Shown piece by piece: positions 1 through 9,125 of a DNA stretch of 64,000 nt (its first letter is position 1; each line of letters begins with the position of its first letter). Location of the stretch: the NCBI RefSeq assembly GCF_001692445.1, contig NZ_MAQA01000004.1, positions 110,749 to 174,748 of the forward strand. The letters run 5' to 3'. Position numbers and translations under genes: made by a program. The notes below the pieces were generated by a model. The model saw only the letters and a program-made list of their open reading frames with translations, ran no database searches and was not told where the DNA came from. The stretch is from Oerskovia enterophila. Lineage in GTDB: Bacteria; Actinomycetota; Actinomycetes; Actinomycetales; Cellulomonadaceae.

Positions 1-501
1 CACGGCCCACGCCACGAGAGCCCCCGAGCGGCGCGGCCAGAGGAACACGACCGCGACGCACAGCGCGGCGGTCACCGCGACGTGCCCCGAGGGCAGCGTG
101 TTCTGGGGATAGGCCAGATCGGCGAGGTCCGGCCGGTCGAGCGCGACGTCGCGGAGCCAGCGTGCGAGCGGGACCGTGACGGCCACGACGGCCACGGCAC
201 GCACCACGTCCTTCCACCGACGGGCCCGCAGCGCGAGGACCCCGAGGACCGCGCACACGACCCCGAGCGCGACGGGCAGGGCCGGTCGCAGGACCTGCGC
301 GAACGACCCGAGGAACGGGTTGAGCTGCTGCCACGAGACGAACGCGCCGTTGTCGATCTGCTGCCCTGAGAGCGTGCGGACGGTCACGACGTACGTCGCG
401 GCGAACACGGCCCCGAGCGCCACGGCTGCTGCGAGCAGGAGCGGGACGCGGGCCGACCGCCCTGGGCGGGCGTCGACGTCGTGCAGCTCGTCCGTGGTCA
501 C
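1..501 (-). CDS. PAP2-family membrane phosphatase (3' end cut by window edge)
   Basis: The gene reads off the left edge, so only the first 167 residues are present. A GTG start at 501 has a good Shine-Dalgarno (AGGAAGG, complement of 509-515). The protein has membrane segments at about residues 18-42, 74-92, 100-115 and 141-157. An arginine-rich segment ending in LDRPDL (about 121-126) resembles the first PAP2 motif, and LPSGHVA (136-142) is the second motif with its catalytic histidine. The third motif would lie beyond the window. PAP2 enzymes remove phosphate from lipid phosphates such as undecaprenyl pyrophosphate or phosphatidic acid; the substrate cannot be told here. It is divergent from the acetyltransferase gene at 751. 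Confidence 0.85.
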   Translation of the reverse strand, partial: MTTDELHDVDARPGRSARVPLLLAAAVALGAVFAATYVVTVRTLSGQQIDNGAFVSWQQLNPFLGSFAQVLRPALPVALGVVCAVLGVLALRARRWKDVVRAVAVVAVTVPLARWLRDVALDRPDLADLAYPQNTLPSGHVAVTAALCVAVVFLWPRRSGALVAWAV

Positions 502-750
502 GGCAGGCCTTCCTGGGAGTGCGTCGGGCGGCGGCTGGGGAGCGCCTGACGAGTGCCTGATCGAGCGCTCGCGGCCACTACGGGAACTGTCGGACGACGA
601 CGGCGCGGCATGGGGAATCCGGCCGGGTGAAATCAGTGCTCCCACTGTGGCCCCGGCGTCGTTCGGTGTCTACCGTCGTACTGCAGATGCCCCGGGCACC
701 GATCTCGCGAGGTCCAGGGAAAGCGATCGCCGGACGACAGAGGGTCCTTC

Positions 751-1893
751 ATGGCACGGAGTCGTGTGCTGAGCATCATCGACCTGACGGATCAGGAGAT
801 CGAGTCGTGGCGGGCGCTCGCCGCCCGTGCCGCCGAGCCCAACCCGTACTTCGAGCCCGAGATGCTGGTGCCCGCGGTGCGGGAGCTCAGCGGCGGGTCC
901 GGGCTGCGGCTCCTCGTCGTCGACGAGGTCCCGGGCGGGGGCCCGCGGGAGGCCGAGCCCGGCGGCTGGTGGGCCGCGCTCCCGTTCGAGATGGTCCCGG
1001 GCGACAAGCACTGGCCGTGGCGGCACGCCTCGACCGGCTCGGACTTCCTCGCGCTCTACTGCCCGCTCGGGACGCCGCTCGTCGACGGCTCGCGCGTCGA
1101 CGAGGCCGTCGAGGCGCTGGTCGACGCGTTCCACGAGCGGCGCCGTGAGCTCGGGCAGGCGATCGACCTGCACCTGCTCTCGCGGGACGGGCAGGTCAAC
1201 CGACGCCTCGACGGGGCGTGCCGGGAACGCGGCCTGCCGGCGCACGCGTGGGGCGGTGACCCGCGGGGCGCTGTCCGGTTCGACGAGGGCGAGCCCGGGA
1301 GCTGGGCCGAGCGCATGCCCCGGGGCAAGTCGCTCGCCCGGGGCCGCCGACGGCTCGAGCGTGCGGTGGGCCAGACGCTCGTCCTGGAGGATCGTGCGGA
1401 CGACCCGGAGATCGCGAAGGCGTTCCTCGACTTCGAGCAGCAGGGGTGGAAGGGCGACGCCGCGCGCGGGGGACTGGGCTTCAGGAACCGGCGGGGTGGT
1501 CAGGAGTGGTTCAGCGAGATGCTCGCCGGCTTCTCGACGAGCGGGCGAGCCCACGTCTTCGCGCTGGTGGCGGGAGGGGTCCTGCTGCACATGGCGGTGA
1601 TCGTCTGCACCGGCTCCACGGCGTTCGGGTACTTCGACGTCTACAGCGAGGAGTGGGCGAGGTACGGACCCGGGGCGATCGGGCGCATGATGGCGCTGTC
1701 CTGGCTCGACGAGAACACCGACGTCGAGGTGTTCGACAGCTCGATGAACCCCTCGCTCTACAAGGACGCGACCGCCCTCTTCCCGGACCGGCTGACGATG
1801 GTCTCGTCGACCGTCGTGACCGGGGGCGTCTTCGCGCGCCTGACCATGCGGGTCATGCGGGCCGCCGCGCGTGTGGTGCGGCGCTTCCGGTGA
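751..1893 (+). CDS. CelD/BioF2-like GNAT acetyltransferase, copy 1
   Basis: A 380-residue soluble protein with the layout of the BioF2/CelD group of GNAT-type acyltransferases (COG5653-like). An N-terminal part carries EPNPYFEP (29-36), the central part carries QGWKGD (near 231-236), and a C-terminal GNAT fold follows. Members often acetylate sugars or act in polysaccharide and cell-surface synthesis, but nothing adjacent fixes a substrate. No signal peptide is seen. The next gene is a clear paralog with a GTGA overlap, so the two are probably co-translated and may form a heterodimer. The ATG at 751 is the first start in frame. The family call is good; the reaction is unknown. Confidence 0.7.
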   Translation: MARSRVLSIIDLTDQEIESWRALAARAAEPNPYFEPEMLVPAVRELSGGSGLRLLVVDEVPGGGPREAEPGGWWAALPFEMVPGDKHWPWRHASTGSDFLALYCPLGTPLVDGSRVDEAVEALVDAFHERRRELGQAIDLHLLSRDGQVNRRLDGACRERGLPAHAWGGDPRGAVRFDEGEPGSWAERMPRGKSLARGRRRLERAVGQTLVLEDRADDPEIAKAFLDFEQQGWKGDAARGGLGFRNRRGGQEWFSEMLAGFSTSGRAHVFALVAGGVLLHMAVIVCTGSTAFGYFDVYSEEWARYGPGAIGRMMALSWLDENTDVEVFDSSMNPSLYKDATALFPDRLTMVSSTVVTGGVFARLTMRVMRAAARVVRRFR

Positions 1894-3068
1894 GGCTTCA
1901 CGGTGCGCCGGTGGGCAGCGCCGCCGCGGCAGGCGCTGAGGTCGCGAGCCGGGTCGTGCGCGTGGCCGATCTGGGCGCCGAGGACCTCGCGGCCTGGCAG
2001 CGCCTCGCGGACTCCTCGCTCGAGCCCAACCTCTACTTCGAGCCCGCCGTCCTGGGGGCGGCCGCCCGCGGGATGGGGGGAGGGCGCGCAGTCATGGCGC
2101 TCGTCGTAGCGGACGGGTCGGGCTGGCTCGCGTTCCTCCCGTTCGAGACCGTGGCTCGCAACCGGCTGTGGCCTGCGCGGCACGCGAGCCTCGACGGGCC
2201 GTTCGTCGAGCGTTTCGCGGCGCTGCGCGCGCCGCTCGTGGACGCGGCCCGCCCGCGGCTGGCGGTCGCGGCGCTGGTCGCGGCGCTCCATGCCCGACGG
2301 CGAGCGCTCGGCCAGGCGGTCGACCTCCCGTTGCTGAGGGCGTCGGGGGAGACGACGACGTTGCTGCTGGACGCCTTCGCCCGTGCGGGCATGCCGGTGC
2401 GCGAGTGGGACCGGATCTCGCGCGGGGCGCTCGTGCCGGGGCGGGGTGCTCGTGAGGAGCTTGGTCCGCAGCTGTCCGCCTCGCGGCGCAAGAACCTCCG
2501 GCGCGGGCGGCGACACCTCGTCGAGGAGCTCGGGCAGGAGCTGCGGATCGTCGACGCGACGGACGAGCCCGACGTCGTCGAGCACTTTCTCGACCTGGAG
2601 GCCGCGGGCTGGAAGGGCGACCGGGCCCAGGGAGGGGAGGCCCGGCGCGTGGTGCCCGGCGCCGCGGAGTGGTTCGCGGGACTGGTGGAGACCTACCGCG
2701 AGCGGGGTGAGGCGCACGTGCTGCGGGTCGGTCCGGCCGGGGCGCCGGTGTACCTCGCGGTGCGCGTCCGGCGCGACGGCGTGGTCTTCTCGATCTCCGA
2801 CGCCTACGACCCGGCCTGGTCGGCGCACTCACCCGGGGCGTGGGGGCGGCTGCTCGGGATGCGCCTGCTCGCCGAGATGCCCGGGACGGTGCTGGTCGAC
2901 AGCTGCATCGACCCGCGCCGGTACCCCGACGAGACGCTGCTCTACCCCGACCGCGTGGACCTCGTCTCGGTCACGTGCGCCGTGGGGAGCTGGCCGTCGC
3001 GGGCGCTGCTGTCGGCGATCGTGGCGTCGGGGAGGGTCCGTAGGTGGGTGCGGGAGCGGCGGGGCTGA
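1890..3068 (+). CDS. CelD/BioF2-like GNAT acetyltransferase, copy 2
   Basis: A 392-residue tandem paralog of the preceding gene. It shares EPNLYFEP (45-52), LPFE followed by LWPARHAS, GQAVDL, GWKGD (about residue 240) and a DSxxxPxxY-type segment near the C terminus, all in the same order. The GTG at 1890 overlaps the upstream TGA as GTGA and makes the two proteins nearly equal in length, so it is preferred. GTG 1911 is an alternative. The open frame extends further upstream to 1446, but that part is out-of-frame shadow of copy 1. The substrate is unknown. Confidence 0.7.
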   Translation: MRLHGAPVGSAAAAGAEVASRVVRVADLGAEDLAAWQRLADSSLEPNLYFEPAVLGAAARGMGGGRAVMALVVADGSGWLAFLPFETVARNRLWPARHASLDGPFVERFAALRAPLVDAARPRLAVAALVAALHARRRALGQAVDLPLLRASGETTTLLLDAFARAGMPVREWDRISRGALVPGRGAREELGPQLSASRRKNLRRGRRHLVEELGQELRIVDATDEPDVVEHFLDLEAAGWKGDRAQGGEARRVVPGAAEWFAGLVETYRERGEAHVLRVGPAGAPVYLAVRVRRDGVVFSISDAYDPAWSAHSPGAWGRLLGMRLLAEMPGTVLVDSCIDPRRYPDETLLYPDRVDLVSVTCAVGSWPSRALLSAIVASGRVRRWVRERRG

Positions 3069-3143
3069 AGGCAACGGAACGCGGCGGGTCGCGCGTCCTG
3101 GTGCAGCCAACTCGTGCCGAACTGCAACGGGATCACGCAGGAT

Positions 3144-3165
3144 GAACCACTGCTGGTAGTGGTTC
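3144..3165 (+). terminator. Hairpin after acetyltransferase pair
   Basis: A perfect 8-bp inverted repeat, GAACCACT and AGTGGTTC, with a 6-nt loop lies 75 bp after the second acetyltransferase stop and before the next gene. No T-run follows. A terminator role is inferred from position. Confidence 0.4.
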
Positions 3166-3208
3166 CTCAGAGCGGAGATGGCATGCAGAGGGTGTTGGTG
3201 AGGTATTG

Positions 3209-3751
3209 ATGACGTCACAGCTGCTCAGTCGCGCGGCGGCGAGAACTGCGGTGATGCGTCGACTCGACGGTCAGTTCAAGGCGCTGGGGATGAAGAGGCT
3301 GAGCGGCACGCCTTCGGGTTGGGTGAGGTCGAACGATCAGGGCAGGGGTGCCGCCGTGTGGCTGCGATTCGAGACCGTTGGTCGGATGTTCTCGTTGATC
3401 GATGATGGTGAAACGAGAAAGGCGACCTGCGTCGGTGCCGAGGGGGGCTATGGGCCGGTGGGGTGGGAGATGTACAACATCGCGACAACCGTCTATAAGA
3501 CGACGATGCTGCACGATGTTCTCTCCGCGCTTGACCGCGAGCTGCTGCGGGAGAGTGCGGCTCGGTTTGTCTTGCCGCTGGCGAACCGTTCAGAGGATCC
3601 GTATCTAGATGATTCCAGGTACCTGGAGTGGCGACTGACGAACCGTGATGCCTTCTTTCCGCTTCCTGACCTGGACTACGTGGATCAGTGGTGCGAGATG
3701 GCCGCGCCCGGGTTGCTCGACATTGCTCGGGAGCAGATCTCTAGGCTCTAG
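3209..3751 (+). CDS. Hypothetical protein, lower GC than neighbours
   Basis: A 180-residue protein that I do not recognise. The ATG at 3209 has GAGG at 3200-3203, 5 nt upstream, and is preferred over the TTG at 3206. The sequence is soluble and mixed alpha/beta in look, with aromatic-rich patches (GWEMYNIATTVYKT near residue 90 and LDYVDQWCEM near 155) and no signal peptide or membrane segment. Codons such as TTG, GAT, CGA and CTA are used far more than in neighbouring genes, so recent acquisition is plausible. It may belong to one of the DUF4304-like families, but I cannot support that firmly. Confidence 0.6.
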   Translation: MTSQLLSRAAARTAVMRRLDGQFKALGMKRLSGTPSGWVRSNDQGRGAAVWLRFETVGRMFSLIDDGETRKATCVGAEGGYGPVGWEMYNIATTVYKTTMLHDVLSALDRELLRESAARFVLPLANRSEDPYLDDSRYLEWRLTNRDAFFPLPDLDYVDQWCEMAAPGLLDIAREQISRL

Positions 3752-4214
3752 CACTGCACGGCTCGAGAACGTGCGGGGGATTGCCCACTTCGCGAGTCGC
3801 AGCTGGGGTGTCGTCATCGATGGTAGGGATTTGCGTCGCTCGGGTTGGTTGCCGCGGCTCGTCAGCTTGCGAGGTGCTGGTTGCGTTTCGCCAAGGCAGA
3901 TCGTGGAGAGCGCACTCGCCGAGGACTCGCTGCTCGCACGCGGGCCTGCTCCCGACGCTCGACGATCCCGTTGGGCGAGACCTAGGTGCGTTGTGCTCCG
4001 GGTAGGCAGGGCGTGCGCGCTCCGCGAAACCACCGCGCCCCCTGTCACCCCCTCGGCGTAACCTGGTTCTCGCACCCTCAGCCCGGACCGCCGCCTCGAC
4101 CTCGGTCCGGGCCGCTCGTGCTGTCCCGGCGTGCCCCGCCTCTCGCTGCGGGGCGCGTCGACCCGTGCCCTGCCTGTGGACGACCGCCGTCGGTGACCCT
4201 GCTCGAAGGAACTC
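3752..4214. other. Non-coding stretch upstream of mfd
   Basis: About 460 bp without a convincing gene. The first 250 bp share the lower GC of the preceding hypothetical gene and may be decayed sequence. The last 100 bp are the GC-rich leader of mfd. Open frames here are short and have shadow-like composition. No RNA gene, promoter or repeat was recognised. Confidence 0.4.
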
Positions 4215-7200
4215 ATGAACCTCACCGGAATCCTGCCCGCCCTCCTGGCCGACCCGACCGCGCGCGCGGTCGTCGAGCACGTGCGCCTGCGGGGCGCGGT
4301 CGACGTCGTCGGACCGGTGGGCGTGCGTCCGCCGTTGCTCGCCGCGATGGCGGGGGCGACCGCGACCGGGGAAGCCGCCGGGGCCGCACAGGGCGCCCCG
4401 GCCCAGGGCTCCCGGCCCCTCGTCGTCGTGACCGCGACGGGTCGCGAGGCTGACGAGCTCGCGGCGAGCGTGCGCGCCTACCTGCCCGACGAGCTGGGCG
4501 ACCTGGTCGCGGTCCTGCCCGCGTGGGAGACGCTGCCGCACGAGCGCCTGTCGCCGCGCAGCGACACGGTCGCCAAGCGGCTCGCGGTGTTCCGCCGCCT
4601 CGCGCACCCGACCAGCGAGATCAGCCAGTCGGGCCCGGTACGCGTCCTCGTCATGCCGGTGCGCGCGCTGCTCCAGCCGGTCGTCGAGGGCCTGGGTGAC
4701 CTCGAGCCGGTCGAGCTCAGCACGGGTGAGACGGCCGACCTCACCGACGTCGCCGAGCGCCTGAGCGCGGCGGCCTACCAGCGCGTGGACATGGTCGAGC
4801 GGCGCGGCGAGTTCGCGGTGCGCGGCGGCATCCTCGACGTCTTCCCGCCGACCGAGGACCACCCGCTCCGCGTCGAGTTCTGGGGCGACGAGGTCACCGA
4901 GATCCGCTGGTTCGCGGTCGCGGACCAGCGCAGCCTCGAGATCGCGGACCACGGCGTGTGGGCGCCGCCGTGCCGCGAGATCCTCCTGACGGACGCCGTC
5001 CGCGCCCGCGCGGCCGAGCTCATCGAGACGCTCCCCGGCGCGACCGACATGCTCGACAAGCTCGCCGCCGGCATCGCCGTCGAGGGCATGGAGTCCCTCG
5101 CCCCGGTCCTCGTGGACCGCATGCTGCCCGTCCTGGAGCTCGTCCCCGACGACGCCCTGCTGATCATCAACGACCCCGAGCGCGTGCGCCGCCGCGCGCA
5201 CGACCTCGTCGCGACGACCGAGGAGTTCCTCGCCGCGGCCTGGACCGGCGCCGCGGCGGGCGGCTCGACCCCGATCAACCTCTCGGCCGCGTCGTTCGAG
5301 ACGTTCGCCGACGTCCACGACGTCGCCGAGCGTCGCGGCCTCGGGTGGTGGACGCTCAGCCCGTTCGGCTTCGACGAGGGCGCCACCCCCGACGGCGAGG
5401 CCCACCCGGGCGACGAGCTCCCCGGAGGCGAGGGCCCGACGTCGGGCATGGGCACGGACGGCGTGACCACCTTCACCGTGCCCGCGCGCAACGTCGAGTC
5501 CTACCGCGGGGACGTCGAGCGCGCGCTCGACGACCTGCGCTCCCTCCAGCACGCGGGCTGGCGCCTGGTCCTGACGACCGAGGGCCACGGTCCCGCACGT
5601 CGCATGACCGAGCAGCTCTCCGCGGTCGACACGGCCGCGCGCCTCGTTGCGTCGATCGACACCGAGCCCGACGGCGGCGTCGTGCTCGTGACGCCCGCAC
5701 CCGTGGGGCCGGGCTTCGTCGCGCCGGAGCTCAAGCTCGCGGTGTTCAGCGAGTCGGACCTCACGGGACGCCAGGGGTCGAGCACGCGCGACATGCGCAA
5801 GATGCCCTCGCGGCGGCGCAACGTCGTCGACCCCCTCGCGCTGCGCGCGGGCGACTACGTGGTGCACGAGCAGCACGGCGTGGGGAAGTTCGTCGAGCTC
5901 GTGCAGCGCACGCTCGGCACGGGCGGCAACGCCGCGACCCGCGAGTACCTCGTCATCGAGTACGCGAGCAGCAAGCGCGGCCAGCCGGGCGACCGCCTGT
6001 TCGTGCCGTCCGACCAGCTCGACCAGGTCACCAAGTACACGGGCGGCGAGTCGCCCAGCCTGAACAAGATGGGCGGCTCGGACTGGGCCAAGACCAAGAG
6101 CCAGGCGCGCAAGCACGTCAAGGAGATCGCGGGCGAGCTCATCCGCCTCTACAGCGCGCGCATGGCCACGCAGGGGCACGCGTTCGGCCCCGACACCCCG
6201 TGGCAGCGCGAGCTCGAGGACGCGTTCGCGTACGTCGAGACGCCCGACCAGCTCGTCACGATCGACGAGGTCAAGGCCGACATGGAGAAGCCCGTCCCCA
6301 TGGACCGGCTCGTGTGCGGCGACGTCGGCTACGGCAAGACCGAGATCGCGGTCCGCGCGGCGTTCAAGGCAGTGCAGGACGGCAAGCAGGTTGCGGTCCT
6401 CGTGCCCACGACGCTCCTGGTCCAGCAGCACTTCCAGACGTTCGCCGAGCGCTACTCGGCGTTCCCCGTGACGGTCAAGGCGCTCTCGCGCTTCCAGACC
6501 GAGGCCGAGTCCAAGGAGACGGTCGAGGGGCTCAAGGACGGCTCGGTCGACGTCGTGATCGGCACGCACCGCATCATCTCCGGGTCCATCAAGTTCAAGG
6601 ACCTGGGCCTGGTCATCATCGACGAGGAGCAGCGGTTCGGCGTCGAGCACAAGGAGACGCTCAAGCAGCTCCGGACCAACGTCGACGTGCTCGCGATGAG
6701 CGCGACCCCCATCCCGCGCACGCTCGAGATGGCCGTCACGGGCATCCGCGAGATGTCGACGCTCGCGACCCCGCCCGAGGAGCGGCACCCCGTGCTCACG
6801 TACGTGGGCGCGTACGAGGAGAAGCAGATCTCGGCGTCGATCCGTCGCGAGCTGCTGCGCGAGGGCCAGGTGTTCTACGTGCACAACAAGGTCGAGACGA
6901 TCGACCGCACGGCCCAGCGCCTGCGCGAGCTGGTCCCCGAGGCCCGCATCGGCGTCGCGCACGGCAAGATGAGCGAGTCCCAGCTCGACCAGACGATCAC
7001 GGCGTTCTGGGAGAAGGAGCTCGACGTCCTGGTCTGCACGACGATCATCGAGACCGGCCTCGACATCTCCAACGCCAACACGCTCATCCTGGAGCGCGCC
7101 GACATGCTGGGCCTGTCCCAGCTCCACCAGCTCCGTGGCCGCGTGGGTCGTGGGCGCGAGCGCGCCTATGCGTACTTCCTGTACCCGCCCGAGCGCCCGC

Positions 7201-7913
7201 TGACCGACACCGCGCACGACCGCCTCGCGACCATGGCCGCCAACACGGACCTCGGCGCGGGCATGCAGATCGCCATGAAGGACCTCGAGATCCGCGGCGC
7301 GGGCAACCTGCTGGGCGGCGAGCAGTCGGGGCACATCGCGGGCGTCGGGTTCGACCTGTACGTGCGCATGGTCGGGGAGGCCGTGGCGTCGTTCAAGGGC
7401 GAGGTCGAGGAGGAAGCCCCCGAGGTCTCGATCGAGCTGCCCGTGGACGCCCACATCCCGCACGACTACATCGCGCACGAGCGCCTGCGCCTCGAGGCGT
7501 ACCGCAAGATCGCGGCGGCCCAGGACGAGCCGGCGCTCGCCGAGGTGCGGGCCGAGCTGGTCGACCGCTACGGCGCGCTCCCGGAGGTCGTCGAGGCGCT
7601 GTTCGCGGTCGCCGACTTCCGCAACCACGCGCGCCGCGCGGGGCTCGCGGACGTCACGGCGCAGGGCAAGTTCGTGCGCTTCGCGCCCGTCGACCTCCCG
7701 GAGTCCGCGGAGCTGCGCCTCAAGCGCCTCTACCCGGGCACCATGCTCAAGCCCGCGATCCGCGCGTTCCTCGTGCCCTTCCCGACGACGGCGCGCATCG
7801 GAGGCCGTCCGCTGCGGGGCATGGAGGTGCTCGCCTGGGCGCGCCAGCTCATCGACGCGGTCATCACGGGCGACGTGAGCGCGGCCGCGTCGGTGGGGAC
7901 GGCGAAGCGTTAG
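4215..7913 (+). CDS. mfd: Transcription-repair coupling factor Mfd
   Basis: A 1232-residue ATP-dependent DNA translocase that removes stalled RNA polymerase from damaged template and recruits UvrA for nucleotide excision repair. Domains in order: UvrB-like N-terminal region (about 1-400), the RNA polymerase-interacting CarD-like domain beginning at DYVVHEQHGVGKF (about 546-558), two RecA-like motor lobes with Walker A GDVGYGKTE (702-710), DEEQ (803-806) and SATPIPRT, and the C-terminal regulatory domain with VDAHIPHDYI. The length is normal for actinobacterial Mfd. AAGGAA precedes the ATG. The 3' end overlaps the convergent acyltransferase gene by 50 bp. Confidence 0.97.
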   Translation: MNLTGILPALLADPTARAVVEHVRLRGAVDVVGPVGVRPPLLAAMAGATATGEAAGAAQGAPAQGSRPLVVVTATGREADELAASVRAYLPDELGDLVAVLPAWETLPHERLSPRSDTVAKRLAVFRRLAHPTSEISQSGPVRVLVMPVRALLQPVVEGLGDLEPVELSTGETADLTDVAERLSAAAYQRVDMVERRGEFAVRGGILDVFPPTEDHPLRVEFWGDEVTEIRWFAVADQRSLEIADHGVWAPPCREILLTDAVRARAAELIETLPGATDMLDKLAAGIAVEGMESLAPVLVDRMLPVLELVPDDALLIINDPERVRRRAHDLVATTEEFLAAAWTGAAAGGSTPINLSAASFETFADVHDVAERRGLGWWTLSPFGFDEGATPDGEAHPGDELPGGEGPTSGMGTDGVTTFTVPARNVESYRGDVERALDDLRSLQHAGWRLVLTTEGHGPARRMTEQLSAVDTAARLVASIDTEPDGGVVLVTPAPVGPGFVAPELKLAVFSESDLTGRQGSSTRDMRKMPSRRRNVVDPLALRAGDYVVHEQHGVGKFVELVQRTLGTGGNAATREYLVIEYASSKRGQPGDRLFVPSDQLDQVTKYTGGESPSLNKMGGSDWAKTKSQARKHVKEIAGELIRLYSARMATQGHAFGPDTPWQRELEDAFAYVETPDQLVTIDEVKADMEKPVPMDRLVCGDVGYGKTEIAVRAAFKAVQDGKQVAVLVPTTLLVQQHFQTFAERYSAFPVTVKALSRFQTEAESKETVEGLKDGSVDVVIGTHRIISGSIKFKDLGLVIIDEEQRFGVEHKETLKQLRTNVDVLAMSATPIPRTLEMAVTGIREMSTLATPPEERHPVLTYVGAYEEKQISASIRRELLREGQVFYVHNKVETIDRTAQRLRELVPEARIGVAHGKMSESQLDQTITAFWEKELDVLVCTTIIETGLDISNANTLILERADMLGLSQLHQLRGRVGRGRERAYAYFLYPPERPLTDTAHDRLATMAANTDLGAGMQIAMKDLEIRGAGNLLGGEQSGHIAGVGFDLYVRMVGEAVASFKGEVEEEAPEVSIELPVDAHIPHDYIAHERLRLEAYRKIAAAQDEPALAEVRAELVDRYGALPEVVEALFAVADFRNHARRAGLADVTAQGKFVRFAPVDLPESAELRLKRLYPGTMLKPAIRAFLVPFPTTARIGGRPLRGMEVLAWARQLIDAVITGDVSAAASVGTAKR

Positions 7914-9051
7914 CCGTCGCTGTCGCGGCGGCAGGGTCCGCGGTGGGCGACGCGCCCGCGTCGGCGAGCGGCGCCGTCGGGCCGGGGGAGGCCTGCGCCG
8001 CGCCCGTGGGCGCGCCCGCCGACGCGCGCCGCCCCCGCCCCCAGCGGTTCACGACCAGGTGGCGTGCGGGCTCCTCGACGAACCGGTAGAGCGCGTAGGC
8101 CAGCGCCGCGGCGGCCACCGTGATGACGGCCGCGGCGAGCACCCCCGTCAGCGGCGTGGCCAGCACGCGGCGGATCACGAGCTCGTGCACCAGGTAGAAC
8201 GCGTACGAGGCCGAGCCCGCGACGATCAGGACGCGGTGCGTCAGCACCCCTCGCCGGCCACGCAGGTCGCGCTCGGCGCAGAGCATGAGGAACAGTGCGA
8301 ACGGCAGGACGAGCGCGACGCGGGCCACGGCCTCGGTCGCGTGCGTGAGCTCGGCCGCGACGAGCACCGCGGCGAAGATCCCGAGCACCCCGACCCATGG
8401 GATCCGCGACCGGTGGCCCTCGACGAACGCGAGACCCGCGACGACGCCCAGGACGAACTCGGGGAACCGGGCGAGGGGGAAGTGGTAGAGCACCTGGTAG
8501 GTGGTGGGGGCCACGACCGTCGCGACGAGCGGGATCGCGAGCGCCACGAGGGTCACGACGAGCCGGGTCCGGCCTGACCAGCTCCGCAGCAGCGGCAGGA
8601 GGAACGGGAAGGCGAGGTAGAACGCGAGCTCGCACGAGAGCGACCACGCGACGCCGTTGAGCCCGTACACGACCGCGGGGTCCAGCGACCAGGCCTGGAG
8701 CAGCAGGACGTTGGCCCCGATGATGCGGCCCGTGACGGGTGGGCTCCCGACGACCAGAGCGATGACCAGGGCCGCGACCAGCGTCACGAGGTGGTCGGGG
8801 TAGATCCGCGCGACCCGCCGGAGGTAGAAGCCGCTCCGCGGGAGCGCCGCGTTGGCCGTCCACGTCAGGATGAATCCTGAGAGGACGAAGAAGAGCGCGA
8901 CGCCGGTGCTGCCGTAGTACGCACCGGGGATGTCGAGGACCTGCCAGTAGTCGAGGTGGAAGACGAGGACCGCCGCAGCAGCGATCGCACGCACTGCCGT
9001 GAGCGACGGAAGATGGCGCCGGACGACGGCGGGTCCTGCCGGAGTCGCCAT
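7864..9051 (-). CDS. Acyltransferase family 3 membrane protein
   Basis: A 395-residue integral membrane protein of the acyltransferase-3 (OafA/YrhL-like) family, which moves acyl groups onto surface carbohydrates. It begins LPSLTAVRAIAA and has the conserved early histidine in VFHLDYW (about residue 34), then FFVLSGFILTW and FVEEPARH at the end of about ten transmembrane helices. The last 50 residues are a Ala/Pro/Thr/Ser tail. The ATG at 9051 has AGGGGA upstream; the longer open frame to 9591 is a shadow. The gene is convergent with mfd and overlaps it. The acceptor is unknown. Confidence 0.85.
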   Translation of the reverse strand: MATPAGPAVVRRHLPSLTAVRAIAAAAVLVFHLDYWQVLDIPGAYYGSTGVALFFVLSGFILTWTANAALPRSGFYLRRVARIYPDHLVTLVAALVIALVVGSPPVTGRIIGANVLLLQAWSLDPAVVYGLNGVAWSLSCELAFYLAFPFLLPLLRSWSGRTRLVVTLVALAIPLVATVVAPTTYQVLYHFPLARFPEFVLGVVAGLAFVEGHRSRIPWVGVLGIFAAVLVAAELTHATEAVARVALVLPFALFLMLCAERDLRGRRGVLTHRVLIVAGSASYAFYLVHELVIRRVLATPLTGVLAAAVITVAAAALAYALYRFVEEPARHLVVNRWGRGRRASAGAPTGAAQASPGPTAPLADAGASPTADPAAATATANASPSPPTRPRSRRP

Positions 9052-9073
9052 CGATGTCCCCTGCCGCTGGTGC

Positions 9074-9093
9074 GCGGCCCTGTGGAGGGCCGC
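9074..9093 (-). terminator. Hairpin between membrane protein and acyltransferase genes
   Basis: A perfect 8-bp stem (GCGGCCCT / AGGGCCGC) with a GTGG loop sits between the stop of the 9126-9857 gene and the acyltransferase start. It may end the upstream transcript. No U-tract is present. Confidence 0.4.
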
Positions 9094-9125
9094 TCTTGCA
9101 TCGTGGGCGCGGCGAGGGGAAGGGG

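Noticed and set aside
3741..7628. A 1295-codon open frame antisense to mfd
   Set aside because: Composition is Arg/Leu/Asp/His-rich shadow sequence typical of antisense frames in very GC-rich genes, and the plus strand encodes an intact Mfd.
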